From NCBI GenBank assembly GCA_948144175.1, contig CANXME010002497.1:1136501-1200500 (forward strand): DNA of 64,000 nt, in the 5' to 3' direction. The position numbers were made by a program, and so were the translations under genes. Positions 11,300 to 21,147 of the stretch are shown one piece after another. The notes beneath the pieces were generated by a model, which saw only the letters and a list, made by a program, of their open reading frames with translations, was not told the origin of the DNA and ran no database searches. This DNA comes from Closterium sp. NIES-65 (Eukaryota > Streptophyta > Zygnematophyceae > Desmidiales > Closteriaceae). Every line of letters begins with the position of its first letter. The first letter of the stretch is position 1.

Positions 11300-13213
11300 C
11301 TAGAGGAGATTCTGGTGGGACAGGAGACGACACGAGCAGGGAGCAGACTCAGGACCAGACCTGGACGCTGCAGCAAACACCTGACCCGACGCAGCTACCT
11401 GACCAGATTCAGAGACCGGGGAAGACGCAGTAGTGAGTGTGTACAGGCTCGACCCCGGCTGAGGGGTAAACGTGGCCGAGTGGCGGCCTGTCCGAGCACA
11501 CGTACAGTGGGTCACTCGCTGACTCGCAGGAGTGAACTGGTTCCCCCCCCCATCCTGTAGATCAGCTCCACTCACCAAGTTCGTGGAGAATGAGGGGAGG
11601 TAGAGACCGGACAGGGTGCCAGAGGGGGCAGCCAGACACGGTAAGACAGTGGAGAAGTGGGCAAGGACAGGACCCCTAGACGGGTCCGCCAGGGAGACCG
11701 CAACTGGCCGACTAAGCGGCGGAAGTGTGGTGCGGTCTCGAAAGAAGGAGCGGGAAGCACCCGAGTCAAGGGTGAAGGTGTGTACAGCCTGAGCCGATGT
11801 GGTACCTGAGAGAGCAGACTCACCAGCACCTGGGGCAGCAGACTCACTAGCACCTAGAGCAGCAGCCTCACCAGCACCTAGAGCAGCAGCTTCAACGCCC
11901 GGGTCAGGCGGAACACACAGGTAACACTCACCCTCATCACTAGTAGACACAACATACATGGCAGCAAGAATAGCATCATAATCTAGATCAAAGATAGCAA
12001 CCCCCGACCTAAGTAGCTCGCCCCAGCGGGGGATCTCCGTGGCGTCAGGGAATTGGAGACGCCAAGCGTTCGTCAGGTAGCCGAAGCAGCGCTGGGTGGT
12101 GTGCGGGCCACCGCACGGCTCACCAGTGCGGTCGCCGGTACGCAGGACGTAGGCACAAGTACCACCACCCCCGCCCCGCTGACGCGCAGCGTACCACTCA
12201 CGAAGCTGCTGGGGGGGCGGGGTCTCACGAGTGCTCTGCTGCTGCTGGCGCTGACCACCACCGAAGCCGCCCCGCTGCACAAAGCCACCCCGACCAGCGC
12301 CACCTCCAACGTCGCCACCGAAGCCTCCACCCCCGCCACCACTCCCACCGCCACCCCCACTCCCTCCGCCGCCTCCACCGCCACCTCCACCACCCCTGCC
12401 AGCCCCTCCAGCGCCCTTGCCCCCTTTGCCCTTGCCAGTGCGGCATCTCCCGCTAGGGGCAGACGCAGCGCCGACCGACTCGGTGCCAACGAAGTCGTTG
12501 GCAGCAGCAGAGGCAACAGAGGGCAAAAGGGGGGAGGGGGAGCACCCCTCAAAGAAAGGGGCACGAGGGTCACCACTTGCAGCTCCTATAGCGACTATAC
12601 TCTTCTCAGCTGCTAGGAGGCGCTCCTCGAGGAGGTCAACGGTGAGTGTGGTGGGGCAAGCAGAGAGGAAGTGGCCCCTGACTGGACGAAGGGAGTCAGG
12701 GAGCCGGGTGACTATGTAGTAGAGGGTGATGTACATGGGGGGGTGGGTGGGGTTCTTGGCGCATAACTCAGCAGGAAGCGCAGCGCGGTAGCGGGTGTCA
12801 CTTGTGCGAAGGTGCGTAATGAGGTCAGCGACTATGGGAAAGGCGGCTAGGTCAGGGAACAGGTACGGCAGAATGAGGCGGCTAAGGGCAGCAATAGCAG
12901 GGGAAGAGTAGCGTGCAATGACAGCGTCGTACAAGGTCATAGCACTCTTGTACTGACTAAAGTGCGCGCGCTTAGTGGACGGCAAGTGACTACGCACAGC
13001 AAGACGTACAGCAGCATCGCGTGTGGCCCACTGTGAGCGAACAGTGATGTCAGCATCAGCAGTAGGGGCAGGAGAGGCGCCAGACGTGAGATCGAACAGT
13101 GAGAGACCGTCTTTCCTATCGCACTGTAGGAAAAGTTGCAGATCATCGACCTCGACCTCAAAGTCAACAGCCCTACCCTAAGCATCAAAGACGAGGACGC
13201 TAGGGGTAGCCAT
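11300..13213 (-). pseudogene. Gag and protease of element B
   Basis: The start ATG is at 13213 (MATPSVL, shared with C and N). The frame continues to about 11300 apart from one TAG at 13178-13180. It has a gag region of the UBN2 type with SQYKSAMTLYDAV and LPYLFPDLAAF, a long glycine-rich stretch at about 12480-12230, a conserved block ending RCFGYLTNAW, and the aspartic protease motif LDSGASRSFF near 11770. The protease-integrase junction is frame-shifted near 11310. Gag forms the particle and protease cuts the polyprotein. Apart from the single amber codon this is the best-preserved gag-protease of family II here. Confidence 0.85.
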
Positions 13214-14127
13214 GACCGCAGTAGCAGCAGTAGCAACAGTAGCAGGAGTAGTAGCAGTAGTAGCAGGAGCAGTAGTGCAGCCACGCTCTTACTAGGGCAG
13301 AGGGCTGCAAGTGGTGGGGCAGGGCCGAGGCGCACCGGCAGGGACGGGCCGAGGTGCGTAGGCAGAGCCGAGGCTCGTCGGAAGGGACGGGCCGAGGCGC
13401 GCCGGCTGGGACGGGCTGAGGCGCATCGGCAGGGTCGGGCCGAGGCGCGCCGGCAGGGTCGGGCCGAGGCGCACCGGTAGGGCCGAGGCGCACCGGCGGC
13501 TGCTGCTGGTGACGGCTACGGCTGCTGCTGTTGATGGCTGCGGCTGCTGCCCCGGGAGTGACGGCGGCTCCAGTGGTGGCGGCTTCCGTTGCAGGGGCGG
13601 TGGCGGCTGTTGCTATAGGGGCGGCGACGGTGGGACGCGAAGAGGCTGAGGTGGCGCGAGGGGGCGTAAGGGGCCGACCGGCAGCGCGAGGGGCCGTAAG
13701 GGGGGGGGGCGCGAGGGGCCGTAAGGAGCGGCGGGAGGGGCCGTAAGGGGCCGCTAAGGGCGGCGCGAGGGGCCGACGGGCAGCGCGAGGGGCCATAAGG
13801 GGCCGTAAGGGCGGCGCGAGGGGCCGTAAGGGGCGGCGCAAGGGGCCGCTAAGGGAGGCGCGAGGGGCCGACAGGCGACGCGAGGGGCCGTAAGGGGCCG
13901 TAAGGGCGATGGGAGGGGCCGTAAGGGCGGTGCGAGGGGCCGTAAGGGGCCGAGAAGGGCCGTGAGAGGGGCCGCTAAGGGTGACGCAAAGGGGCCGTGA
14001 GGGGCGCGACGGTAGGGAGGGCACACGGGGCGCGACTCGGGCAGGAGCGAAGCGCGCTACGGGCAGGAAAAAAAAAATCGTGGTGGGCCCTAGGAAGCGT
14101 TCCCACTAGGGAACCTGCTCTATACCA
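13214..14127 (-). repeat. 5' leader of B: GC-rich tandem repeats and primer-binding region
   Basis: Between the primer-binding site and gag there are about 900 bp without a plausible gene. The part from 13640 to 14030 is built of units close to ggggccgtaaggggc with variable spacers, and 13210-13290 is an agc-type microsatellite. Beside the LTR, on the - strand, TGGTATAGAGC resembles the initiator-Met primer site TGGTATCAGAGC. It is followed at once by the hairpin GTTCCC-TAGT-GGGAAC (14098-14113). Confidence 0.75.
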
Positions 14128-14219
14128 TGTGAAGAAACGAGGAATGGTTGACTAGTGGGAGGTTGGGTACAAGTACAAACCCTAGAAATATTGTACCCCA
14201 TATGTGCTAACCCACTATA
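14128..14219 (-). repeat. 5' LTR of B, first piece
   Basis: First 92 bp, counted from the left, of the right-hand LTR. It is interrupted by element C and continues at 20250-20281. Confidence 0.9.
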
Positions 14220-14350
14220 TGAGAAAGTATGAACGAGAATGAATGAACTATGAATGAAGTGGGTACAAGTACTAACCCTAATTGGGTTGTACCCCCTATG
14301 GGATACCCCACTATAGCCTACACAAAAGCATAAGCTATAATGTTATGACA
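14220..14350 (-). repeat. 3' LTR of C (131 bp)
   Basis: Starts TGAGAAAG and ends TTATGACA. It is followed by the conserved purine-tract hairpin (cacccccataggcaaagtgg on the + strand). TGAG replaces the TGTG start seen in B and N. Confidence 0.9.
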
Positions 14351-14570
14351 CACCCCCATAGGCAAAGTGGGGGAGAAAAGGGGGTCACAAGACCAGTCAA
14401 GCAAAGCAAAGCAAAGCTCAGGGTGGATCACAAAGTCACCACACATTCCGAGCACAAGTTCAAGGCCACACGGCCAGTTCACATGCAGGAGTACATATAT
14501 ATATATAAGGCGAGACAAGCAAGAGCAGGTATATATATATGTATATGTATATGTAACAGTACAAACAAGG

Positions 14571-17123
14571 TCAAGAGGCGAGCAAGTGAGGCAAGACCGG
14601 GACAAGACCCAGCTGAGTGCAGAAGCGCTGATGATCACAAGGCGGAAGTGCCTTGGTGAAAACATCAGCAGTGTTGGCCTCAGAGGCCACGTACGCAAGC
14701 CGCAACTGTCCACGCTGCTGTAGCTCACGAGCAAGGAAGTAGCGAAGAGCAATGTGCTTCGTTCTGTGCTCTAGTCGCTGCTCTCGACACAAGGCCAGCA
14801 TGGCCTTGTTGTCTACGTACAGAACTGGAGGAGAACGAGGCGGCTCTCCGAGGTCGGTCAGCAGGTAGGTGAGCCAGCGAAGCTCCTGTGAAGCCATGGC
14901 CCCAGCGTAGATCTCGACCTCACAACTGGAGCCGAGAACAGAAGACGAGCGAGTAGCCCGCCACGAGACAAAGACGGAACCAAGGCTGAAGGTGTAACCC
15001 TGTGACGACCGCTGTGTAGCCTGGTCGTCAGCCCAGGAAGCATCTGCGTGCCCAGTGAGGACCACTGGACTCCGCCCTCCAAGCACTAGCCCCATGCCCG
15101 ATGTACTGCACAAGTAGCGCAACACCCTCTTCGCTGCAGCCATGTGCTCTGGTCGGTGTCTCCCAGGAGCAACATAGCGTGCGAGAATGCTAAGAGGGTA
15201 TGCAAGGTCAGGTCGTATGCAGGTCATCAGGTACATGAGGCAGCCAACAAGCTCTGGATACGGGCCACTCGACTCTACGGACTCATCCGAAGGCAGAGCT
15301 GAGAGCGAGTGGCGAGTAGGCAGAGGAGTGGCCTGAGGCGAGGAGTACGTGAAGCCGAAGCGCTGAAGGACCTGCTGCACCATGTGTGACCGAGTCAGGG
15401 TAATGGTGCGGCGTGCTCTGTCCCGGGTGATTTGCAAGTCAAGGTAGCTGTGCAGTTCACCCAGGTCTGTGCACGTGTGTCTCTTCTGCAGCTCGGACTT
15501 CACGTAGGCGAGTCCAGCAGTGTCAGCTGTGGCAAAGACCAAGTCGTCGACGTAGACGAGGATGTAGAAAGGCGGCAGAGAGGTGTCGGTGCGCAGAAAC
15601 AGCGACGAGTCGGCAGTAGAAGGAGTAAAACCCAAGAGCCGCAAGTGTAGTCCTCACTGTGTCGTGCCACACACGGGGCGCGTGGCGGAGACCGTAGACT
15701 GGACGCCGGAGACTCTACTGGGTACTAGGAGGGAACGACCCAGTGAAGCCAGGTGGGCGACGCAACCAAATCTCCTCGTGCAGGCTGCCCTACAAGAAAG
15801 CTGTGCTGAAGTCGAGAGAGTGAAGCTCGTAGTCACGGTGAGCAGCAACGTGCAGCAGTACTCGAAGAGTGGTCATCTTCGGGGTGGGAGAGAAGGTCTG
15901 AAAGTAGTCAACTCCCTACCGCTGACTGAAGCCACGGGCCACGTAACGCGCCTTGAAGACAGGCGGAGAACCCGGCGGAAGCTTTACCCTGAAAATCCAC
16001 ATGCGACTGACGATGTTCGCCCTAGGAGGGGGGACAGCGTCAACGTAGGTGCCTGTGGACTTCCAGGAAGCCATCTTTGTATCCATAGCTGCCTGCCACC
16101 GAGAAGAGTAGGGACCCTCTATCGCTTCCGCGTAAGAGCGAGGAGTGGGGATGTCAAGTGCATCCGGGTCTCCCTCAGGGGTAAGCAGTACGGACACGAG
16201 ATGAGGTGAAGCAGCGGCCAAGCACTGGAACTCCTCCTGCCTGTCCTCAAGGACGTCCGTGCCAAGGGCACACTCACCCCCGACGGACGGAGGACAAACA
16301 GACTCAGACTCAGCGACAAGACTAGCAGCGTAGTCTAGGCGACAGCGAGCAGCAGATTCGATGAGCTCAGCAACTAGGGCAGACGCAGCAGTGGACTCGA
16401 AAGAAGGGATAGTGACGACAGTAGCAAGGAGACGCGTGACAGTAGGACTGGCAGCACGAAGAGAGTCCGACTTCGGGTCGGCAAGAGTAGGAAGAGAGGA
16501 CGCAAGAGGAGAAGGCAAAGGGGCACGCAGAGGAGCAGTGGACGGACGCAGAGACATCTGGTGCGTGCCAGGGACAGGAGGAGGACGCTGACGCGAACCG
16601 CGACCACTAGCGCGAGCAGCACGAACAGGTGACGCAAGACGAGACGCAGGCTCACGACGCTCAGCAAGACCTCCAGTAGGACCAGTGTAGGGAGAGGGAG
16701 CAGGTACTGGGGAGGCAGTCTTTAACTGTAGCTGTGACGGGACAGGCTGTGGACACTCTAAAGAAGGAGGAGGACCTGTAGAAGGTGCAAGACCAAGAAC
16801 CTGCTGCAGGAGTGGAACGAAGTATGGTCGAGGCCGCGCGGCGACGCCAGACACAGCAGGGACAGCACCAGGACCTCCAACAGCACCTCCAACAGCTCCA
16901 CAACCTCCAGCAGGACCAGTAGCACCCCCAGCAGGACCGCGAGCAGTAGGCTCAGCACCAACGCCCGCAGCAGCAGAAGCTCCAGTCGAACTCGCAGGCC
17001 CAGCAGCTCCAATACTCCCAGTACGAGCACTTCCGGGACCAGCGGCACCAGCACCCTCAGCAGCCGAAGAACCTCCAGCTCCAGCAGCACGCCTCCAGCG
17101 CCGGGCAAACCACTCGCGCAGCT
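14571..17123 (-). pseudogene. Reverse transcriptase and RNase H of element C
   Basis: Read leftward from the edge of the foreign insert: linker with LREWFARRWRRAAG, serine-rich region, block with MASWKSTGTYVDAV (about 16070), RT with YVDDLVFA (about 15550), the RT end with PYPELVGCLMYLMT, and RNase H with HADASWADDQ, SSCEVEIY and YVDNKAMLALC (about 15050-14800). It ends at 14571. At least one stop and frameshifts near 15645-15920 break it. The region is close to N at 53226-55750, which gives the intact comparison. Confidence 0.85.
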
Positions 17124-17445
17124 CGGTGGTGCAGCTAGCGCTCAAGAGCTATCGAGAGCGACAGGATACTGGTCACCAGGCATGGCACTTTATCATGTCG
17201 ACGTACCAGGCCAGGGACGACCTGTACATCGGACAGCTTGAGGAGAAGATGACTCACATCCGAATGGGCGACCAGGAGTCGGCGACGGACTACTGCAACC
17301 GAGCTCGACGGATCCTAGCTGAGATGAGGATGGCGGGCGCCGAATACTCGACGACGTCCTTCATCACCCATGTCTTCAAGGGCCTGCCGTGCAGCTACAA
17401 CCTCATGAAGAGGTTTACGATGGTGCCCGGCACACGTGAGTCCCT
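17124..17445 (+). pseudogene. Captured gag fragment of a family I-like copia, in antisense inside C
   Basis: About 320 bp on the + strand translate without a stop into the middle of a UBN2-type gag: MVQLALKSY, GHQAWHFIMSTYQ, ESATDYCNRARRI, MAGAEYSTTSFITHVFKGL, SYNLMKRFTMVPGT. The same blocks occur in A and O (for example ETATDYCNRARRI), but the sequence is clearly diverged from both, so it comes from a third lineage. It starts just after gctcgcgcagct-type linker sequence and ends where the minisatellite begins. No LTR, start signal or rest of gag is attached, so it is a fragment. Confidence 0.85.
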
Positions 17446-17680
17446 CGTCGTAGCACCTCCAAGCTCAGCACCCCCAGGCTCAGCACCCCTAGGCTCAGCA
17501 CCCCCAGGCACAGCACCTCCAAGCGTAGCACCCCCAGGCTCAGCACCCCCAGTCTCATCACCCCCAGGCTCAGCACCCCCAGACTCAGCACCCCCAGGCT
17601 CAGCACCCCCAGTCTCAGCACCCCCAGGCTCAACACCCCAAGTCGCAGCACCCCCAGGCTCAGCACCAGAGTCACCAGTA
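17446..17680 (-). repeat. Coding minisatellite of C
   Basis: About 15 units close to cagcacccccaggct, reading GGAEP-like on the coding strand, between the foreign gag fragment and the integrase tail. Confidence 0.8.
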
Positions 17681-18570
17681 ACCTCGACAGGCTCGACGCC
17701 GTCTACCTGGGACACACGTGAAGGGGCAAGACCCTGAGGGGGGAGGGAGTCTTCCGGGGGGGGACCTGGTACAAGGAAGAGCGGGGGATCGGGGAGGGAC
17801 GAAGTGCGGTAGGGGAAGAGGCGGTAGTAGGGGACTGACTCGTCAAACCTGACGTCCTGGGAGGACAGAACACGCCGAGAGGTGGGGTGGTAGAATTGCC
17901 ACCCCGGCGCGTCAGGGGGGAACCCCAGGAAGACGCAAGGAGCAGCACGAGGGGACAGCTTGTCTGCAGACAAGTCGCGGACAAACGCCCGAGATCCCCA
18001 GACCCGGAACGCCGACGCATCACCAACCTTCCCGGTCCACAGCACGGCTGGGGAGGTCTCCGGCCTGGAGACCCTGGGGTGGAGGTTGATCTGATGCGCC
18101 GCGTACCGAACCGCAAACGGCCACAAAAAATGGGGGGCAGCCGCATGCATCATGGACGTACGGGCGACGTCCATGACCATGCCAATGCGGCGCTCAGCAA
18201 TCCCATTTTGCTGCGGAGAGTCCGGAAGCGTAAAGGTCTGACCGATGCCTCGTGCGCGACAGTAGGCTCTCAGAAGGCCAGAGGAAAACTCTCCGCCTCT
18301 GTCCGAGTGCAGACGCAGAACAGGAAAGTCCGAGCCAAAGCTCTGCCTGAGCTGGAGACGAGCTGCGCGGATCCAGTCGATCAGCACCTCAGTGACATCA
18401 CCCTTGCTGCGCAAGGGGAAGACTGTGGTGTAACGCGAGTAGGCGTCGACAACAAGCAGGAAGTAACGCTCGTGACCCTGTCCACGGACGCGGGCTGGGC
18501 CCCACACGTCCATGTGAAGCGTCTGCAGCGGGGGCCTCTGTCGTTGGAAACTGGGAGGAGTGAGGGGCAG
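17681..18570 (-). pseudogene. Integrase core of element C
   Basis: The frame contains LHMDVWGP, DYSRYTTV-like (DAYSRYTTVF), HSDRGGEF and NGIAERRIG, then the C-terminal block FRVWGSRAFVRDL and SPRAAPCVFLGF. All three catalytic acidic residues (D, D, E) are visible. The zinc-binding half upstream is missing because of the deletion joining integrase to gag near 18570. Confidence 0.85.
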
Positions 18571-18949
18571 CGACTGTGGGAAAGGCAGCAAGGTCAGGGA
18601 AGAGGTACGGCAGCATGAGACGGCTCAGTGCAGCAGTGGCAGGGGAGGAGTAGGGTGCAACTACAGCGTCGTACAAGGTCTGAGCACTCTTGTACTGACT
18701 AATGTGTGCACGCTCGGAGGTAGGGAGGTGGCCACGCACAGCAAGACGTGAAGCAGCGTCGCGTGTGGCCCACTGGGAACGAACAGTGGCGTCAGCATCA
18801 GCAGCAGGGGCAGGGGAAGCGCCAGAGGTGAGGTCAAAGAGAGAAAGGCCGTCTGCCCTATCGCACTGTAAGAACAGCTGCAGGTCATCTACCTAGAAGT
18901 CAATGGCCCGACCCTCAGCGTCAAAGGCGAGGACACTAGGGGTAGCCAT
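18571..18949 (-). pseudogene. Truncated gag of element C, fused to integrase region
   Basis: The start ATG is at 18949 (MATPSVLAFDAEGRAIDF). The next codons carry a TAG where N has tryptophan (about 18894) and a short deletion. The frame then runs through SQYKSAQTLYDAV and LPYLFPDLAAFPTVA and passes directly into the spacer before integrase (APHSSQFP). Roughly 1.7 kb present in N between these points is deleted: the end of gag, the protease and the integrase zinc region. Confidence 0.85.
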
Positions 18950-18959
18950 GACCACAGTC

Positions 18960-20113
18960 GACTAGCAGTGCAAACAGTAGGGTGAGGACAGTGCAGTGAA
19001 AGAGGCGCTGTGCTCACCGGACTGGGTAGCTCGGGTAGCTCGGAAGTAGGGCGGCTCAGCTGGTCGGCGGCTTGGCGGCTTTGCTGCTGGGCGGCTCGGT
19101 TGCTTGGCGGCTCAGCGGCTCGGCTGCTGGGCGGCTCGGCTGCGGGGCGGCTCGGCTGCTCGGCTGCTGGGCGGCTCGGCTGCTGGGCGGCTCGGCGGCT
19201 CGGCGGCTCGGCTACTAGGCGGCTCGGCTGCCGGGCTTCTCAGCTGCTGGGTGGCTCGGCCGCGAGGCGGCTCGGCTGGTCGGCTGCTGAGCGGTCTGGC
19301 GGCTCGGCTGTCCGGCTGCTCCGTGGCCCGGGCGGCTCGGCGGTGCTGCTGCAGGGCAGCGCGGCGGTTGGCTGCTCGGCTGGGTAGGGCGGGTCGGGCA
19401 GTCCTGGTGGCGCGCGGATCTGGAGCAGGTGAGAGGTGGGGAGGCCGCAGCAGAGGGCGGCGTGGCCGCAGGTAAGGGCGGCAGAGGCCGCAGTAGTTTA
19501 GGGCGGTGGGGCCGCAGTGCGAAGGGCGGCGACAGGCCGTGGTAGGGCGGCAACGGGGCCGCAGGTAAGAGGGCGGCGACGGGCCGCTGCTAGGGCGGCG
19601 ATGTGCCGCAGGTGAGAAGGGCGGCGACGCGCCACTTCTAGGGCGGCGACAGGCCGCAGGTGAAAAGGCGGCAACGGGCCGCTGCTAGGGCGGCGACGGG
19701 CCGCAGGTGAAAGGACGGCGACGGGCCGCTGCTAGGGCGGCGACGGGCCTCCGCTAGGGTGGCGACGGGCCGCAGGTGAGGAGGGCGGAGATGGGCCGCT
19801 ACTAGGGCGGCGACGGGCCGTTGCTAAGGGCGACGCGACAGGTCGCAGGTGAAAGGGGGGGGGGGGGGGCGACGCGCCGCAGCTAGGGTGGCGACGGGCC
19901 GCTGGTGAGGAGGGCAGCGACGGGCCGCTACTAGGGCGGCGACGGGCCGCTACTAAGGGTTACGCGACGGGTCGCTAAGGGTGATGCGAAGGGTCGCTTA
20001 GAAGGGCGCGACCCTAAGCGCGCTTCGGGCAGGGGCGGAACGCGCCCCGGGCAGGAAAAAAAATTTCGATGGGCCCTACGAACAGTTCCCACGAGGGAAC
20101 CTGCTCGATACCA
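18960..20113 (-). repeat. 5' leader of C: two GC-rich tandem arrays
   Basis: 19020-19380 consists of units close to ggcggctcggctgctg. 19440-20000 consists of units close to gggcggcgacgggccgctgctag. Beside the LTR, on the - strand, TGGTATCGAGC is followed by the hairpin GTTCCC-TCGT-GGGAAC (20082-20097). Open frames across the arrays are low-complexity and are not counted as genes. A run of about 14 G lies near 19860. Confidence 0.75.
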
Positions 20114-20244
20114 TGAGAAAGTATGAACGAGAATGAATAAACTATGAATGAAGTGGGTACAAGTACTAACCTTAATTGGGTTGTACCCCCTATGGGATAC
20201 CCCACTATAGCCTACACAAAAGCATAAGCTATAATGTTCTGACA
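20114..20244 (-). repeat. 5' LTR of C (131 bp)
   Basis: Same ends and length as the 3' LTR at 14220-14350. Confidence 0.9.
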
Positions 20245-20249
20245 CTTTA

Positions 20250-20281
20250 GCCTACACAGGCTAAGTCATATAAATCTGACA
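20250..20281 (-). repeat. 5' LTR of B, second piece
   Basis: Last 32 bp of B's right LTR, ending ATCTGACA before the duplication TAGTG (20282-20286). Confidence 0.88.
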
Positions 20282-20286
20282 TAGTG

Positions 20287-21140
20287 GATGTAGATGACCA
20301 AGTTAATTAAAACAAAGACTACACACATAATAAATAGTTCTAGCTAGCCATGTACTCTGAGAAGTACATTTGCATATTCTAACTGCTTTACACGCATTTC
20401 TACAGTGACTCTAACTATTGCACTTCTTTCTTGTTACCGAGTCGCTGCATGTAATCGGTGCGTACGGTTACGCCTGTTGCCATTCCTCGATGGTAAGTCA
20501 ACCGTGTGTCCAGATCAGGGCTAATTTTATCGGGATAAATTACCTTGATACCTTGATAATCAGGGTGGTTTTTGGCTGTCACATTGATGCATCAAGGTAA
20601 ATTTTCCAGGAGCTTGTATTTTCCTGATAGGCCAGGGTTTACGTTTAAGGTACACTGACGGTCCAGGGTTACCGATCTTCGTAACGAGTTTTCCCGTAAC
20701 CCGAGGTTCTCGCGTGCCAAATGTCGAAACTGAAATTTAGCAAAGGCAATACATGAGCTGGCACGAGGGGGGACTCCATTGGCCGGAAATACAGTTTTGT
20801 TATTGCTGGCCAACGATAATATCAATACACCAGGATTTGCAAAACTGGTACACTGATCATACAGGGTATATTTTTCAGAAACTAGGAAAACCCTGATGGA
20901 TCTGGGTTTGAACAAGGTGTCACAATGATAATCAGGTTTTTGGACAAAGGTTGCTGAAAACCAAAAAATTAGCCTGGTCCAGATGGTCAACAGTTGCGAC
21001 AGTTGACTTTGTGACTGTTGACCTTCCTACCCTTGATACGGGCTGATCCGATACTGCTACTAGCGCTGCTTCGATAGTGGCGGGTGCGATACTGCTGCAC
21101 CTACGGGAATTCTAAGTATGATTCCCTTCATACTCCAACA
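20287..21140 (-). repeat. 3' LTR of D, inner pieces around the MITE
   Basis: 20287-20515 and 20985-21140 align with the right LTR 25066-25537; the 461 bases plus duplication between them are the MITE. On the - strand the LTR begins TGTTGGAGTATGAAGG, preceded by the purine tract GAATGAAGGGGAG (21141-21153). Confidence 0.88.
20516..20976. mobile_element. hAT-type MITE in the 3' LTR of D
   Basis: The 461-bp element has ends CAGGGCTAATTTT and, inverted, CAGGCTAATTTTTTGG. It is flanked by the 8-bp duplication GTCCAGAT (20508-20515, 20977-20984). D's other LTR lacks it. No coding capacity. The duplication length and CAGG ends point to mobilisation by a hAT transposase. A second copy, at the same LTR position, lies at 41119-41662. 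Confidence 0.85.
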
Positions 21141-21147
21141 CTCCCCT

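Larger units (their letters stand above)
6432..11376 (-). pseudogene. Copia pol (integrase, RT, RNase H) of element B, broken
   Basis: Read leftward. Integrase core is at about 11190-10800 with LHMDVWDP, HSDRGGEF and NGIAERRIG. A proline/glycine/alanine minisatellite linker covers about 10260-9640. A solo LTR (8688-9495) then interrupts the gene. The reverse transcriptase is at about 8630-7600 with YVDDLVFA, and RNase H at 7150-6640 with ADASWADHQ and SSSEAEIY. Amber stops replace tryptophan or glutamine codons near 7562, 8137, 10011 and 10592, and there is a frameshift near 8000. The usual stop after the family's last motif is lost, so the final frame runs through the 3' leader and into the LTR. 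Not functional. Confidence 0.88.
14220..20244 (-). mobile_element. Ty1/copia retrotransposon C (family II), rearranged and non-autonomous
   Basis: The LTRs at 14220-14350 and 20114-20244 are each 131 bp with three differences. The flanks are CTATA (14215-14219) and CTTTA (20245-20249), one base apart, and they rejoin element B's LTR precisely. Compared with N, C has lost the end of gag, the protease and the start of integrase, and has gained a foreign gag fragment between integrase and RT. It could move only with proteins supplied by relatives. Confidence 0.92.
6324..20281 (-). mobile_element. Ty1/copia retrotransposon B (family II), interrupted by C and a solo LTR
   Basis: Flanked by TAGTG at 6319-6323 and 20282-20286. 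The left LTR is 6324-6447. The right LTR is split by element C into 14128-14219 and 20250-20281; both LTRs are 124 bp and I count five differences. Removing C and its duplicated site gives about 7.9 kb, of which 808 bp is a solo LTR of another family. On the - strand it reads leader, gag, protease, integrase, minisatellite, reverse transcriptase, RNase H. Confidence 0.92.

Noticed and set aside
17126..17737. A 203-codon + strand open frame read as a free-standing gag gene
   Set aside because: Only the first 105 or so codons are gag-like; the rest is the antisense of C's minisatellite. It is treated as a captured fragment.
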